The translations under genes and the position numbers were made by a program. 64,000 nt of DNA from Cornus controversa (lineage: Eukaryota; Streptophyta; Magnoliopsida; Cornales; Cornaceae): the NCBI GenBank assembly GCA_026545225.1, contig CM048845.1, positions 124,670,533-124,734,532 on the forward strand, written 5' to 3'. A model generated the notes under the pieces. The model saw only the letters and a list, made by a program, of their open reading frames with translations, ran no database searches and was not told where the DNA came from. This document shows, one piece after another, positions 45,883-59,827 of the stretch; the stretch's first letter is position 1; the number at the start of each line of letters is the position of its first letter.

Positions 45883-46455
45883 TGTAATAACCCTTGTGAA
45901 CAGGTGTGAATGGACGAGGTGCGAAGAACACTGGGCTGAACTACCACATTGACAAGGTATAGGGTGCTCAATCCCACATCGCCTGGATGTAAAGAAAGGG
46001 ATGTGCTAATATGAAGCGTGTTCTCTTCAAATGGTATGAGGTCTTTTTTGGAAGAAAACTCAATACCAAAATCGTGCTGGCTCAAGCCCAAAAACGACAA
46101 TATCATACCATGTATTGGAGCGGGGTATTACAGTTGGTATCAAAGTCTGAACCCAACCGGAAGTGTGCCGATGAGGATGTCGGACCTACTCGTAGGGGGT
46201 GGATTGTAGTATCCCTTGTGGACGGGTGTAAGTGGGCGGGTGTGAAAACAGATATTGAGCTGAGCTACCACACTGACAAAGTACAGGGTGCTCAATCCCA
46301 CATCGCTTAGGTGTGGAGAAGGGGATATGCTTATATGTAGTGTGTTCTCTTCAAATGGTATGTGGCCTTTTGGGGGTAAAACTCAAGAACAAAATCGTGT
46401 GGGCTCAGGTCCAAAGCGGACAATATCATACCATGTGTTGGAGCGGGGTATTACA
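45883..46455 (+). mobile_element. TRIM retrotransposon
   Basis: Two direct LTRs of about 250 bp (45883-46132 and 46205-46455) flank an internal part of only 72 bp. The left LTR begins TGTAATAACCC and the right one TGTAGTATCCC; both end GGGGTATTACA. TGGTATCAAAGTC at 46135 fits the tRNA-Met primer site, and gtagggggtgg at 46192-46202 is a purine tract. Flanking gcctt and gcctc are a 5 bp target duplication with one change. There is no coding capacity, so mobilisation would need another element's proteins. LTR divergence of roughly 15 percent makes it old. Confidence 0.9.
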
Positions 46456-47469
46456 GCCTCTGTGTTATTTCAAAGAGGATTCGACCTCGATGGATGCAAA
46501 GATCACGCTGACGATGAAGGAGTAGTGTCTTCCGAGCATCTTTTCTTCTTAGTTCTAATGTTCCGACTGGAATGGTCTCCTATATGGATATATGAATGTA
46601 GAGAGAGAAAATTCGATTCCTCCGCTGGTGAATTTATTTGCTGAGCATGATTTTCCATCACCAGTGATTGGTCACTGTCATTCTCCTCCATCGGTAGAAT
46701 CATCAGATCATAATAGATTTGAAATGCTTAGCAATGAAACAATAGATAATCGTATGGTGGATCCTTCGATGCCTGAATGTTCTAGGGTTAATGAATTTTC
46801 ACCAACAAGTTTACTTGAAATGGTTTCTTTTTAGCTCAGAATCCCTCTGATGTATGAATTGTCTTCAAAAAATTTAACAAGTCCAACTATAGCTCCAAAA
46901 TCTCAGCCGCCAGTGACGTCCAATACCGATGCTGATAATCCGATGACTTCATCTTCAATCGATGATAGAATTGCAGATTTGGCTCCAATGCACCGGGGCT
47001 TGACATCGTTGGAGATAGATGAGGTTTTGCTGGTAGGATTTAGTAATGATAAGCAGCAGTTAGAGGTGAATATTGTATTTCTAGGTGAGTAGCCAGTTAT
47101 AGGTGGATCTCATGGGTTTTCTCTATTCAATTGTGAGATGGTAGACTTAGAGGACTCCAGTGTGGCTTGTCGGGGAAGACAATGAATGGTATATAAGTAA
47201 TATTTAGTTAGTCAACAGGTTAAAATAGTCATTTGATACATTAGAGAGGCAAAATAAACCTTTTACCCGTTTACTGCAGCTGACATCAGCAGATTCTCTT
47301 TAACTACGTCAATTGCCATAACGGAAAGAGGGTGTGCGTTACACAAATCAAAATCTCAGGAGAGGTAGGTGAAATTATAAAATGTAGAGGGGAAGTATGC
47401 GTTATTTCAACAAACCTCAGGGGAGGTAAATGATATTTACTCTAGAAAATTTTCTAGTATTTTTTTTGA
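46456..47469. other. intergenic stretch, possible captured gene fragment
   Basis: Two adjacent plus-strand frames (46592-46834 and 46850-47092) have balanced amino-acid composition, rich in serine and proline (for example FAEHDFPSPVIGHCHSPPS), unlike the noise around them. I do not recognise the family. The text at 47350-47440 (ctcaggagaggtaggtg, repeated as ctcaggggaggtaaatg) resembles ends of plant inverted-repeat elements, so this may be a fragment carried by a transposon. Confidence 0.3.
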
Positions 47470-49190
47470 ACAAATTACATTTTAACCCCCTAAGGTTTGC
47501 TCATACTTCAACCTGACCCCCCTCCCACGTTTGCAAATCTTCATTTTCACCTCGTGTCAGTAGTTTTGGGTTGACTTTGGTCTACAAAATGCTGAAATGA
47601 CTAAACTATCCTACTTATACACTATACTTGTTTAAGTTATATTTACTCCACCTCCCAAACACCCCTCTATATTTGACCCCCTAAATTAAAGAGTAATTAG
47701 TGTACAAAAATAAATAAAAAATAATGACAAACACCACCACCACCACAACATGCGTCAGTAACAACCACCCAAACACCACCACCACCACAACTTACAGGAG
47801 CAGAAACCACCATTCTCACCACACAACCAAATTACTGTTCATCTTCTTTTTCACAAAAATCTTAAATCACCAACTTATACCACCCCCAATCATACAAACT
47901 ATGAATACATATTTCTTTGGAAATTAAAACTAAAAAACACAAAAATTACACCATATATATATATCGTTTGCATTGTATATTCTGGAGCAACTTGGTGGAG
48001 AGGTGAAGATCCATAATGCAATACATATTGGTGGATTTCTTCTTCTTCAGCACATTAATCAAATCTCTGGATTTTGGTCTTACCTCATCGAAGGGTTGTC
48101 GTCACCAGTACCCCTTATTCTTGAAGAGTCGTCGATGATGGAGAAGCCACCCATCTCCAAGATCTCTCATTTTGGGTTTGTAATTTCAAAACCCTAATTT
48201 AAGTTTGCAATTTCAAAACCAGTCAAGATGTCTCATTTTCATTAGATCTCAAATCATCACCACTACAAAACCAAACAATCTCCTATCATTTTGGAGAATC
48301 AAATTAGGGTTTTCAAATTGTAGTGGCTATGGAGATTTTACTAGTCTCAACTGGTCCATTGGGAACATAGGCAGTCCCAACTAGTGTAGTCCCATAGAAG
48401 AAGTTAGTAACACTGTCCCGTATTTGAAGCGACCGAAATTGGTGTTCCAACTCAATCATTTCATTTATTCTTCTTCCTTTAGATTTTAGTCTTGCCTCAC
48501 CGAAAGGTTATGGTGACCAATACCCTTTATTCTTGAAAAGCCGTCGATGATGGAGAAGCCACCCATCTCTAAGATGTCTCATTTTGGATTTGCAATTTCA
48601 AAATCGTAATTTAAGTTTGTAATTTCAAAACTAGTCAAGATCTCTCATTTTCATCATATCTCAAATCATCACCACTACAAAACTAAACAATAAAACCAAA
48701 TAATCACCAATCATTTTGGAGAATAAAATTAAAGTTTTGAAATTGCAAAATCAAATTAGGGCTCCAATAGGTGACTTTATTAGTGGTGGCTATGGAGATT
48801 TTACTGGTCTCTGTCGAGGTAGTCATCTGAAAAATCCAGCACCACCAGGTCTATATATATATATAATAATAATATTAATTAGATGTCTCTGGACTTTAAT
48901 AAAATGGTAATTAAATATATAAGTGTAATTTGATTCAGAATGAAAATTAATGGGCATGAGAGGTCAAACTAATAAACTTTATTGGAGAAAAAATTGGCAA
49001 GAGTGTAGAAAGGTATTTTGGGTATTTTTTGGCTACTGTTTACATGATGTAATCAATCTAACCGTTGACAATGACACGAGGGACTAAAGTGATGTATAAT
49101 TTCATATCTCAGGGGTGAAAATAAAGATACACAAATGTGGGAGGTTAGGTTGACGTATAGACAAACCTCATGGGTCAAAATATAATTTGT
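47470..49190. mobile_element. 1.7 kb long-TIR element with internal duplication
   Basis: The left end ACAAATTACATTTTAACCC and the complement of the right end ACAAATTATATTTTGACCC open inverted repeats of about 80 bp, which further share 'aggtttg', 'caacct.acc' and 'ttattttcacc' text. Inside, about 220 bp at 48075-48275 is repeated at 48485-48700 with a 410 bp offset and about 10 percent difference. No transposase is present. The flanks are poly-T, so a target duplication cannot be read. Confidence 0.75.
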
Positions 49191-50466
49191 CTTTTTTTTT
49201 AAAAGTGAATTTGTACGGTTGACTAATATTTTAAACAAATTCTTACTAAAAGTCCATTAAAATTTTTTATACTTCTTAATTGATATTTTTTTTTGTCTTT
49301 TTTAAGTAACACAAATTTTGTTATCAAATATACTTAATTACATATTATTTTAAATTTAAAACTAATTTATCTTGTTGTTTCTCGTTTCAACAAGAAAAAT
49401 GAACTTTTATTAAGCTTATTAGTGTGAAAATATGGATTACACTTTGTGCAATTAATAACAAAAGTTGAGTTCATATAATAACATGGGGAAAATACATTGG
49501 AGCAAAAGTGTTAGGGTCCCTTCTAATAATTATTAATGGTGAATTTGGAGGGAACAAAAAACTTTCACATGGCCTCACCAAAATCCCGTTGAAAAACCTT
49601 TTTAACTTTTTTATTAGTCTCTCTCAATAATTATTAAGGGTGAGTTTGAAAATAACTTACATTTGTGGCACCCCCAAAATTCCGTGAGCAAATTTTTATT
49701 CTTGCTTTAAAAATTTCTAATTTAGTAAATTAAAAAAATAACGGTACTATCATGTATTCGCAATCGTAACCGTTAGATAGAGTGATTTTAAACTGTAGAT
49801 AGCAAAAGATATTTTCGACCACACATGATTGAGTTTTGAACCACTGTTAAATTGCTTCTTTTGTTCTTATTATACCAAACTTTTATATTATATAGATATA
49901 AATAATTTATTATTTATTTATATGAATTTAAAGTTAAAAAAAAAGTATGCTTGACACTTGACAAACATTGAATATCTTATTTTTTTCATTTTAGTTTCTC
50001 ATCTTATTTATTTAACATATTTTTCTCATTAATTTTAGGTTGTACGTTCCTTTTTATTTAGGTTATATTAAAATGAAATAGAACGTAATTTCCTAATTGG
50101 CTGTGAGATATAGAAGTATCAATGTAGTTTCAAGCCTGCTCTTTCGTGAGATTTGAAACTCTATGCTAAAAAGGAAAAAAAACTGAGACACTAGAGTCGT
50201 GGCATAACAATATTTTTCTTTGAACAACTCATGATTTTTAAAAAGGAAATAATTAATATGTAAAAAATAGTATATAAAAAAGCACAAGTTTCAATCAACC
50301 TCATGTAATGGTGAGAATCACATTTGAAAAATTAACCATGGGTGTTATCCCAAAATGGAAGAAAATTAACCTAATGAGAAATAAATTTTTTACCTTTACA
50401 TTTTGAAATAAGTGATTTGTTTAAGATGGTCAAATAAGAGTATTTAGAGCACTAATATTTATCTAA
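49191..50466. other. AT-rich intergenic DNA
   Basis: No gene is seen. A 62 bp block at 49422-49483 repeats 32935-33003 (shared 'gactttgtgcaattaa'-like text and 'aacaaaagtt'). Otherwise there is no recognisable structure. Confidence 0.45.
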
Positions 50467-51032
50467 GGCTTCATTTGGTTAGATGGAATCAATTAGAAAA
50501 GAAAGGAAACATAAAATGTTAATGTTTTTTTGAGAGTTTGGATAGCATGAAATTGAAATACTCTATAAAATTTCACCTACATATTTTCTTTCAAAAGGTT
50601 TCTCGCACGAAACACGAGTATGAAATGAACGTTTTTTTATTTTACATTCCTATTTTATCCAACATATTCTTATTAAGTTACTTATCTTATCTTGATTCAT
50701 GTGTCATTTTCTTCTTTCTAGATACACATATTTTTCATGTAATATTTCTTTTTTGAAAGATGTATTTAGATTTTACTAGTACTTATATGGTCTTAAAAAA
50801 AAAATCTTTATCCTTAAATTTGCTAAAATAATGTATCAATTATTATCAAGGTGCATTAATTAATGTCTTAAAATTTGACCTAAACCTATTAGTTTTAGGT
50901 TGTGAAAGAATATTCATGTGTTATAATAATAATTTTTATACTAACCAAACACATAATAAAAATTAATTTTCTTTTCATTTACTTCACTTTTCATTTCTTT
51001 TCTTTTCTACTGGATTCTGATCAAACCGAGCG
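50467..51032. mobile_element. hAT-like MITE, family A copy 2
   Basis: The left end GGCTTCATTTGGTTAGATGG and the complement of the right end, CGCTCGGTTTGATCAGAATCC, are imperfect inverted repeats. It shares 'gtttggatagcatgaaa' and the pyrimidine-rich right arm with 36294-37096. It ends less than 50 bp from the RPS9 promoter motifs. Confidence 0.6.
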
Positions 51033-51080
51033 TAAGAGATGGAAAAAAATAAAATAATAATGTGACTTGAGATAAATAGT

Positions 51081-51165
51081 TGGGCCGACCGGCCCATAAG
51101 AGAGGCTTAAGCATCCGGATCCAAATTAAAGGCCGTAAGGATAATTTTAGGGTTTGCCTATATAA
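51081..51165 (+). promoter_or_regulatory. RPS9 promoter motifs
   Basis: TGGGCCGACCGGCCCA at 51081-51096 is a pair of inverted site II (TGGGCC) elements. TAGGGTTT at 51148-51155 is a telo box, and TATATAA at 51159-51165 a TATA box, 71 bp before the start codon. Site II plus telo box is the usual promoter grammar of plant ribosomal protein genes, bound by TCP and telo-box factors. Confidence 0.85.
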
Positions 51166-51235
51166 TGAAGGTTTGAATAATTATCTCCTTTCTCGCTTCG
51201 TCTTCCTTCGCTCCTGACGGCAAGCCGACGAAGCC

Positions 51236-55518
<4,283 letters not shown>

Positions 55519-55891
55519 ATAGCATCAACACTAGAGATTAAATGAGTTTTGTTTTGTGTTCGCATTATCTCTCCTGTTTGTGGTTCCTTTTTCAGACGCA
55601 CATTTTCAAATTTGAGGAGTTGGTGGTACAAGTTCTATTTTTTGGTTCATATGGGTTATAATATATCTGACTGTTAAAGATCTGTTTGTATTTGATTTTG
55701 GTTATGGAATGAGTGGCAGTGGATAAATTGATATATTTTTCTATTTAATATATGAAGAGTGGTGTTAAAATCATCTTATCCATAGCTTTCTGTAAACTTC
55801 ACTCACCTTTGAGACTTTGGTTTTTAGTCGTTCACTTGAAATGTGCTTTACGGATTTATGTTCAAAGCTTGTTTTGTGACTTTGGTTCTGA
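55519..55891 (+). other. RPS9 3' UTR and flank
   Basis: Downstream of the TGA at 55516-55518. The thymine-rich stretch (tgagttttgttttgtgtt) and following bases are a plausible 3' UTR. No canonical AATAAA is evident near the stop. The hAT MITE begins at 55900. Confidence 0.4.
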
Positions 55892-55899
55892 CTTTTAAT

Positions 55900-56546
55900 G
55901 AGGGTTGCACGGGCGGTTAAAGATACAACTCGGAGTTCAATCCTACGTATGAAATGTTTAATTATAACCAAACTCTAACCCGACTTCTAACTCTTATCCT
56001 AACTCAATCCAACCCAACCCAATCTTAAATTTTTAAACTCGGGTTTGCAACTTAGTTGAGATTTCGAGTTAGAAAGTCGGATTAATTCGGGTTATTTATA
56101 TCATCAATTTTCACTTTGAAAATTTAAGGTGATCTTTAATATGTTTCACATTATATTATTCCTAAACACAAAAAAAATTTTAAAATTTCATGCAAATTTC
56201 TAAAAGATTACAAATAAATTTTTAAGAAATTAATTATTCAAAGTGTTAACATACAATAAATTAATATTTAAATAAATGAATTTGAAAAGAAAAAAGGTTA
56301 TCATAATTTGAATATTATATATAATATATTAAAAATAAAAAATATGTATAAAAATAATATTACAATTCAGGTTCAGGTTGGGCTCGAGTTGTTGACATCT
56401 CAACTCAAGCCCAATCCTAATTGAGTTCGAATTGATATTTTTAAACTCAAGTTCAACCGTAATTGTAAAAATAGTTGTCCAAGCCCGTAAAAAATTGACA
56501 TTGGTTCGGATTGGGTTCGAGTTGCTGAAACCAAGTTGCACCCCTA
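55900..56546. mobile_element. hAT MITE with perfect 8 bp target duplication
   Basis: It begins GAGGGTTGCAC and ends GTTGCACCCCTA, inverted repeats of about 11 bp. CTTTTAAT flanks it at 55892-55899 and 56547-56554. The 8 bp duplication and the short ends place it in the hAT superfamily. It is 647 bp, non-coding, and filled with diverged 'aactcgagtt' and 'caacccaa' type repeats. Confidence 0.9.
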
Positions 56547-56805
56547 CTTTTAATAAAAAAAATTAAAATTTTTTTGTACAAAAATTTAATTATTCTTTGA
56601 AATTTCAATTCAAAAACTCGTGTAAAAAACACGATTTTAGTACAAAATTTTAATTATTCTTTAAAAATGTATTTTTTAATTTAAATTTTGCAGGGGTATA
56701 TATGAAAATTTTCAAGAGTAAGACTTAAAAAAGAACTTTGTCTTTTTTATGACTTATTTGTACTCCATTTAGAAATGTAACACTGGGTTGTAATTTCCCA
56801 TGAAC

Positions 56806-57007
56806 TCGTACGTCCCTCTTTTCCATAGGAAAGGTTGGGGTTTGACTCCCACTGGAAAAATGTAGCAGTTGTTGTAATTTCCCAGTTTTAAACTTGTACG
56901 TCCCTCCTTTCCATAGGAAAGGTTGGGGTTTGACAAAAAAATTTTTTATCTTGTACGTCCCTCCTTTCCATAGGAAAGGTTAGGGTTTGACAAAAAAATT
57001 TTTTATC
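56806..57007. repeat. tandem repeat with 7 bp hairpin
   Basis: Three units starting at 56806, 56895 and 56952 share gtacgtccct followed by CCTTTCCATAGGAAAGG (less exact in the first) and 'ggtt.gggtttgac'. The last two are 57 bp apart and nearly identical. CCTTTCC and GGAAAGG form a perfect stem around ATA. It abuts the outer edge of the element 3 LTR. Confidence 0.85.
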
Positions 57008-57014
57008 ACGCACA

Positions 57015-57463
57015 TGTGTACACACAAATTTCGTGTCCGAAAATCTAGGAACGAAAATTAGTGACAAATAAACAATTTTATTGATTCAAGAAAAATGGTA
57101 CAATCCTCTGTAAATCTTTACAAAAGAAATATGAAGATAATGTCCTCTGATTCGATCTCCTTGGTGATCCGGCTTCAAGGGCTGCAAGAGCTTGATCTTG
57201 AGTTGGATTGAAACTTTGGTGAAGAACGGCACGTGGATGATGTGCTTGTTGTTCTTTTCTTTCAGGGTTTAGATACTTTGGAGTTTTGGATTTTGAGTGA
57301 AGAGTTCTGCAGAGCTTCAGCTTTTTCTGAGAATCTTCTCGTCCTCTCTTCCTCACCTCTAGACCTTTATTTATAGGCTCACCGGAGGGATAGATTTGTA
57401 ACTTTCTGTTCTTTTGATAATTATCCTATAATTATCATTTATGATAATTTTAATAATTATCCA

Positions 57464-57505
<42 letters not shown>

Positions 57506-57694
57506 TCCATTAGACCCATTTTCAAGTGGGCTTGGACTTCTCAAATAATTTAAACCAGTCCATAACTCATTTATTTGTAGTGGGCTTGATCTTTAAATTA
57601 TCCGACTCATTGGGCCATATTTCAAAGTGGGCTAAACTGAAGATAAGCCCAAATTAATTTTGGGTCTATCGTGTAGATTTTTTTAATGTCTACA
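57015..57694 (-). repeat. element 3 3' LTR
   Basis: The minus strand begins TGTAGACATT right after the purine tract. It has a TATA box TATAAATAAA (57366-57375) and an AATAAA signal (57077-57082), giving a U3-R-U5 order that fits an LTR. The left border near 57015 (tgtgtacacac) is a guess from the TG/CA rule, since the partner LTR is outside. Confidence 0.75.
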
Positions 57695-57837
57695 AATTGC
57701 CCCCACTTCAAGTGTCGCGCTATATTGAGCTTGTTACGAACCTAAAGCGGGACTTGAAGTATTTAACTTTCGCAAATTTTTTTTTTTTCTCTTTTTTGCG
57801 AAAATCCAACTGCAAGGATTTTTTTTTTTTTCTTCCA

Positions 57838-58113
57838 AATGGAATTGTACACTTGAGGATCCTATTGTAAATAGGATTTTTTTTTTTCATTGTCCAAGTG
57901 GATTTGAAGACTTGAGGATCCTATTGCAAATAGGATTTTTTTTTCTTCCTTTATCCAATTGGAATTGAAGACTTGAGCATCCTATTGCAAATAAGATTTT
58001 TTTTTCTTGTCCAACTGAAATTGTAGACTTAAAATCCAATAGCAAATAGGATTTAATGTTTTCCATGTTTAAACGGAATTGGAGTCTTGAAAATCCTATG
58101 TCAAATAGGATTA
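57838..58113. repeat. 60 bp tandem repeat with 8 bp hairpins
   Basis: Five diverged units start near 57840, 57900, 57960, 58016 and 58075. Each holds 'gacttgaggatcctattgca' type text, and the best units contain ATCCTATTGCAAATAGGAT. In that motif ATCCTATT pairs perfectly with AATAGGAT around GCA. Runs of T separate the units. It lies between the LTR and the promoter of the PMD gene. Confidence 0.8.
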
Positions 58114-58119
58114 ATTCAC

Positions 58120-58221
58120 CACTATATATATGTAGTCTACACTTTATACTCTTCACATCATAGAATAATTGCGAGAAATTCCATGAATTGTTGTGGCAAC
58201 TTCCATTCGTCAACAAAAGGT
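58120..58221 (+). promoter_or_regulatory. putative promoter and first leader exon of PMD gene
   Basis: CTATATATA (58122-58130) is followed about 25-35 bp later by 'cttcacatcatag', a plausible start. An AAAAG|GTAAAG donor is at 58219-58220. A further donor-acceptor pair (TTAC|GTAAGT near 59230 and TTGCAG near 59289) and the acceptor TTTTCAG near 59800 suggest a spliced leader. The exact exons are not determined. Confidence 0.35.
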
Positions 58222-58502
58222 AAAGATTTTTTTTTTTTTTTTTTTTTGTTGGGTATTGCACTCTATATTTTTTTTTTATTTTTATTTTTCTCCTCTTCTA
58301 TCTGTTATGTGCCACGACTGTACACATAGAAGTTTCCCAAACTGGCTCATGTTAGCAAAACTCAAAGACAAGTCCACTTTAGCATCTCCCATACACACTC
58401 TACGCATGATTTAAATCATATACATGAATATATGAATAAATTTCCAAATTGAAGGCACAAGTTAGCAAAACCCATATGTATGGTCCACTTTAGCATCTCC
58501 CA

Positions 58503-59140
58503 TGCTTAATACCTTTTTTTTTCTTCCTTCTTTCTACTGGACGCCACTTGTTTCTTTCTTTCTTTTCTTTTCTTCTTCTCTCTTCTTTCCTTCACGTTGC
58601 TTCTGCCGTTTTTTTTTTTTTTTTTTCTTTCACGCTGCTTTTGACTTTTTTTTTTTTTATTTTTTTTTTCTATTGGGGCACCACTTTTCTTTTTCTTTTT
58701 TTTTTTTTTTTTCATTCCACTGGATTTTTCCCTTTTCTTTTCTTTTTTTTTTTTTTTTCTCTTTCTTCCTTTTTTTTTTTTTTTCTTTTCTTTTTTCTTC
58801 TTTCTTTTCTCCCTTTCTCTTCACGCCACTGTTTCTGTTTTTTTTTTTTTTTTTTGTCTTTTTTTTTTCTTTTTCTCTTCTTCTTCTTTCTTTTTCTCCT
58901 ACTGCTGCTGGAATTTTTTTTTTTTTTTCTTCTCTTATTCTTCTTTCTTTTTTTTTCTCCTACTGCTGCTGTATTTTTTTTTTCTTCTCTTCTTCTTCTT
59001 CTTTCTTTTTCTCCTACTGCTGCTGGATTTTTTTTTTTTTTTCTTCTTTTTTTTTTCCTACTGCTGCTGTATTTTTTTTTCTTCTCTTCTTCTTCTTTCT
59101 TTTTCTCCTACTGCTGCTGAATTTTTTTTTTTTTTTTATC
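58503..59140. repeat. 640 bp polypyrimidine tract
   Basis: Almost only T and C on the plus strand. The right half contains five spaced copies of 'cctactgctgctg' (near 58898, 58959, 59011, 59058 and 59107) in a TTC-rich background. A long open frame of phenylalanine, leucine and serine runs through it but has no protein character. Confidence 0.9.
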
Positions 59141-59337
59141 AGATTCCACTTGTAGGCCCTGCTCGAATTTTGTGCTGTCTCTGGAACAACAAATAGATCT
59201 ATCGAACTCATTGAGGAAGATAACGTTACGTAAGTCACTTAACTTTTTTTGGCAAGTTTCAAAATTTTTTTTTTTTTTAATTCTTGCAGGTCAAATCGTC
59301 TTTCTCAGAATATGGAGTTCCAGGCGCCATTCATTAG

Positions 59338-59716
59338 TCCCTTCGGGGTCCCTTAGTGCACTTCGGTGTCACTCTTACTGTCCCTTCGGGGTCCCTTAGT
59401 GCACTTCGGTGTCACTCTTTCGTCCCTTCGGGGTCCCTTGGTGCACTTCGGTGTCACTCTTATTGTCCCTTCGGGGTCCCTTAGTGCACTTCGGTGTCAC
59501 TCTTATTGTCCCTTCGGGGTCCCTTAGTGCACTTCGGTGTCACTCGTCCCTTCGGGGTCCCTTAGTGCATTTCGGTGTCACTCCTACTGTCCCTTCGGGG
59601 TCCCTTAGTGCACTTCGGTGTCACTTCTTACTGTCCCTTCGGGGTCCCTTAGTGCACTTCGGTGTCACTTTTTCGTCCCTTCGGGGTCCCTTAATGCACT
59701 TCGGTGTCATTTTTAT
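59338..59716 (+). repeat. nine-unit array of UUCG-loop hairpins
   Basis: Units start at 59338, 59381, 59423, 59466, 59509, 59547, 59590, 59634 and 59676, a period of 42-44 bp with one unit of 38. Each unit holds CCCTTCGGGG and, about 11 bases on, CACTTCGGTG. In plus-strand RNA both are C(UUCG)G tetraloop hairpins with 3 bp stems that may extend. One unit has CATTTCGGTG and another 'ttaatgcac' changes. It ends 112 bp before the PMD start codon, hence in its likely leader or promoter. Confidence 0.9.
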
Positions 59717-59827
59717 TAACTGGCACGCTTTTGTCAGTTCTTTTCGGACATTTTTTTTTTTATTTTTTTTATTTCTCTCACACTTTTTTTTTTTTTTCAG
59801 GTAAATATCCTTTGACACCCGCCCATC

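Noticed and set aside
45883..46455. Cassandra-type TRIM with a 5S rRNA-like LTR
   Set aside because: The LTR has no readable 5S A-box/C-box block. It is called a TRIM without a family name.
58502..59155. 217-codon open frame rich in phenylalanine
   Set aside because: It is the translation of a polypyrimidine tract; two overlapping frames and the other strand are open too. There is no protein character.
59409..59804. 131-codon frame of repeated peptide
   Set aside because: It translates the UUCG hairpin array. Unit lengths of 42-44 and 38 bp shift the phase, so no stable protein repeat is selected.
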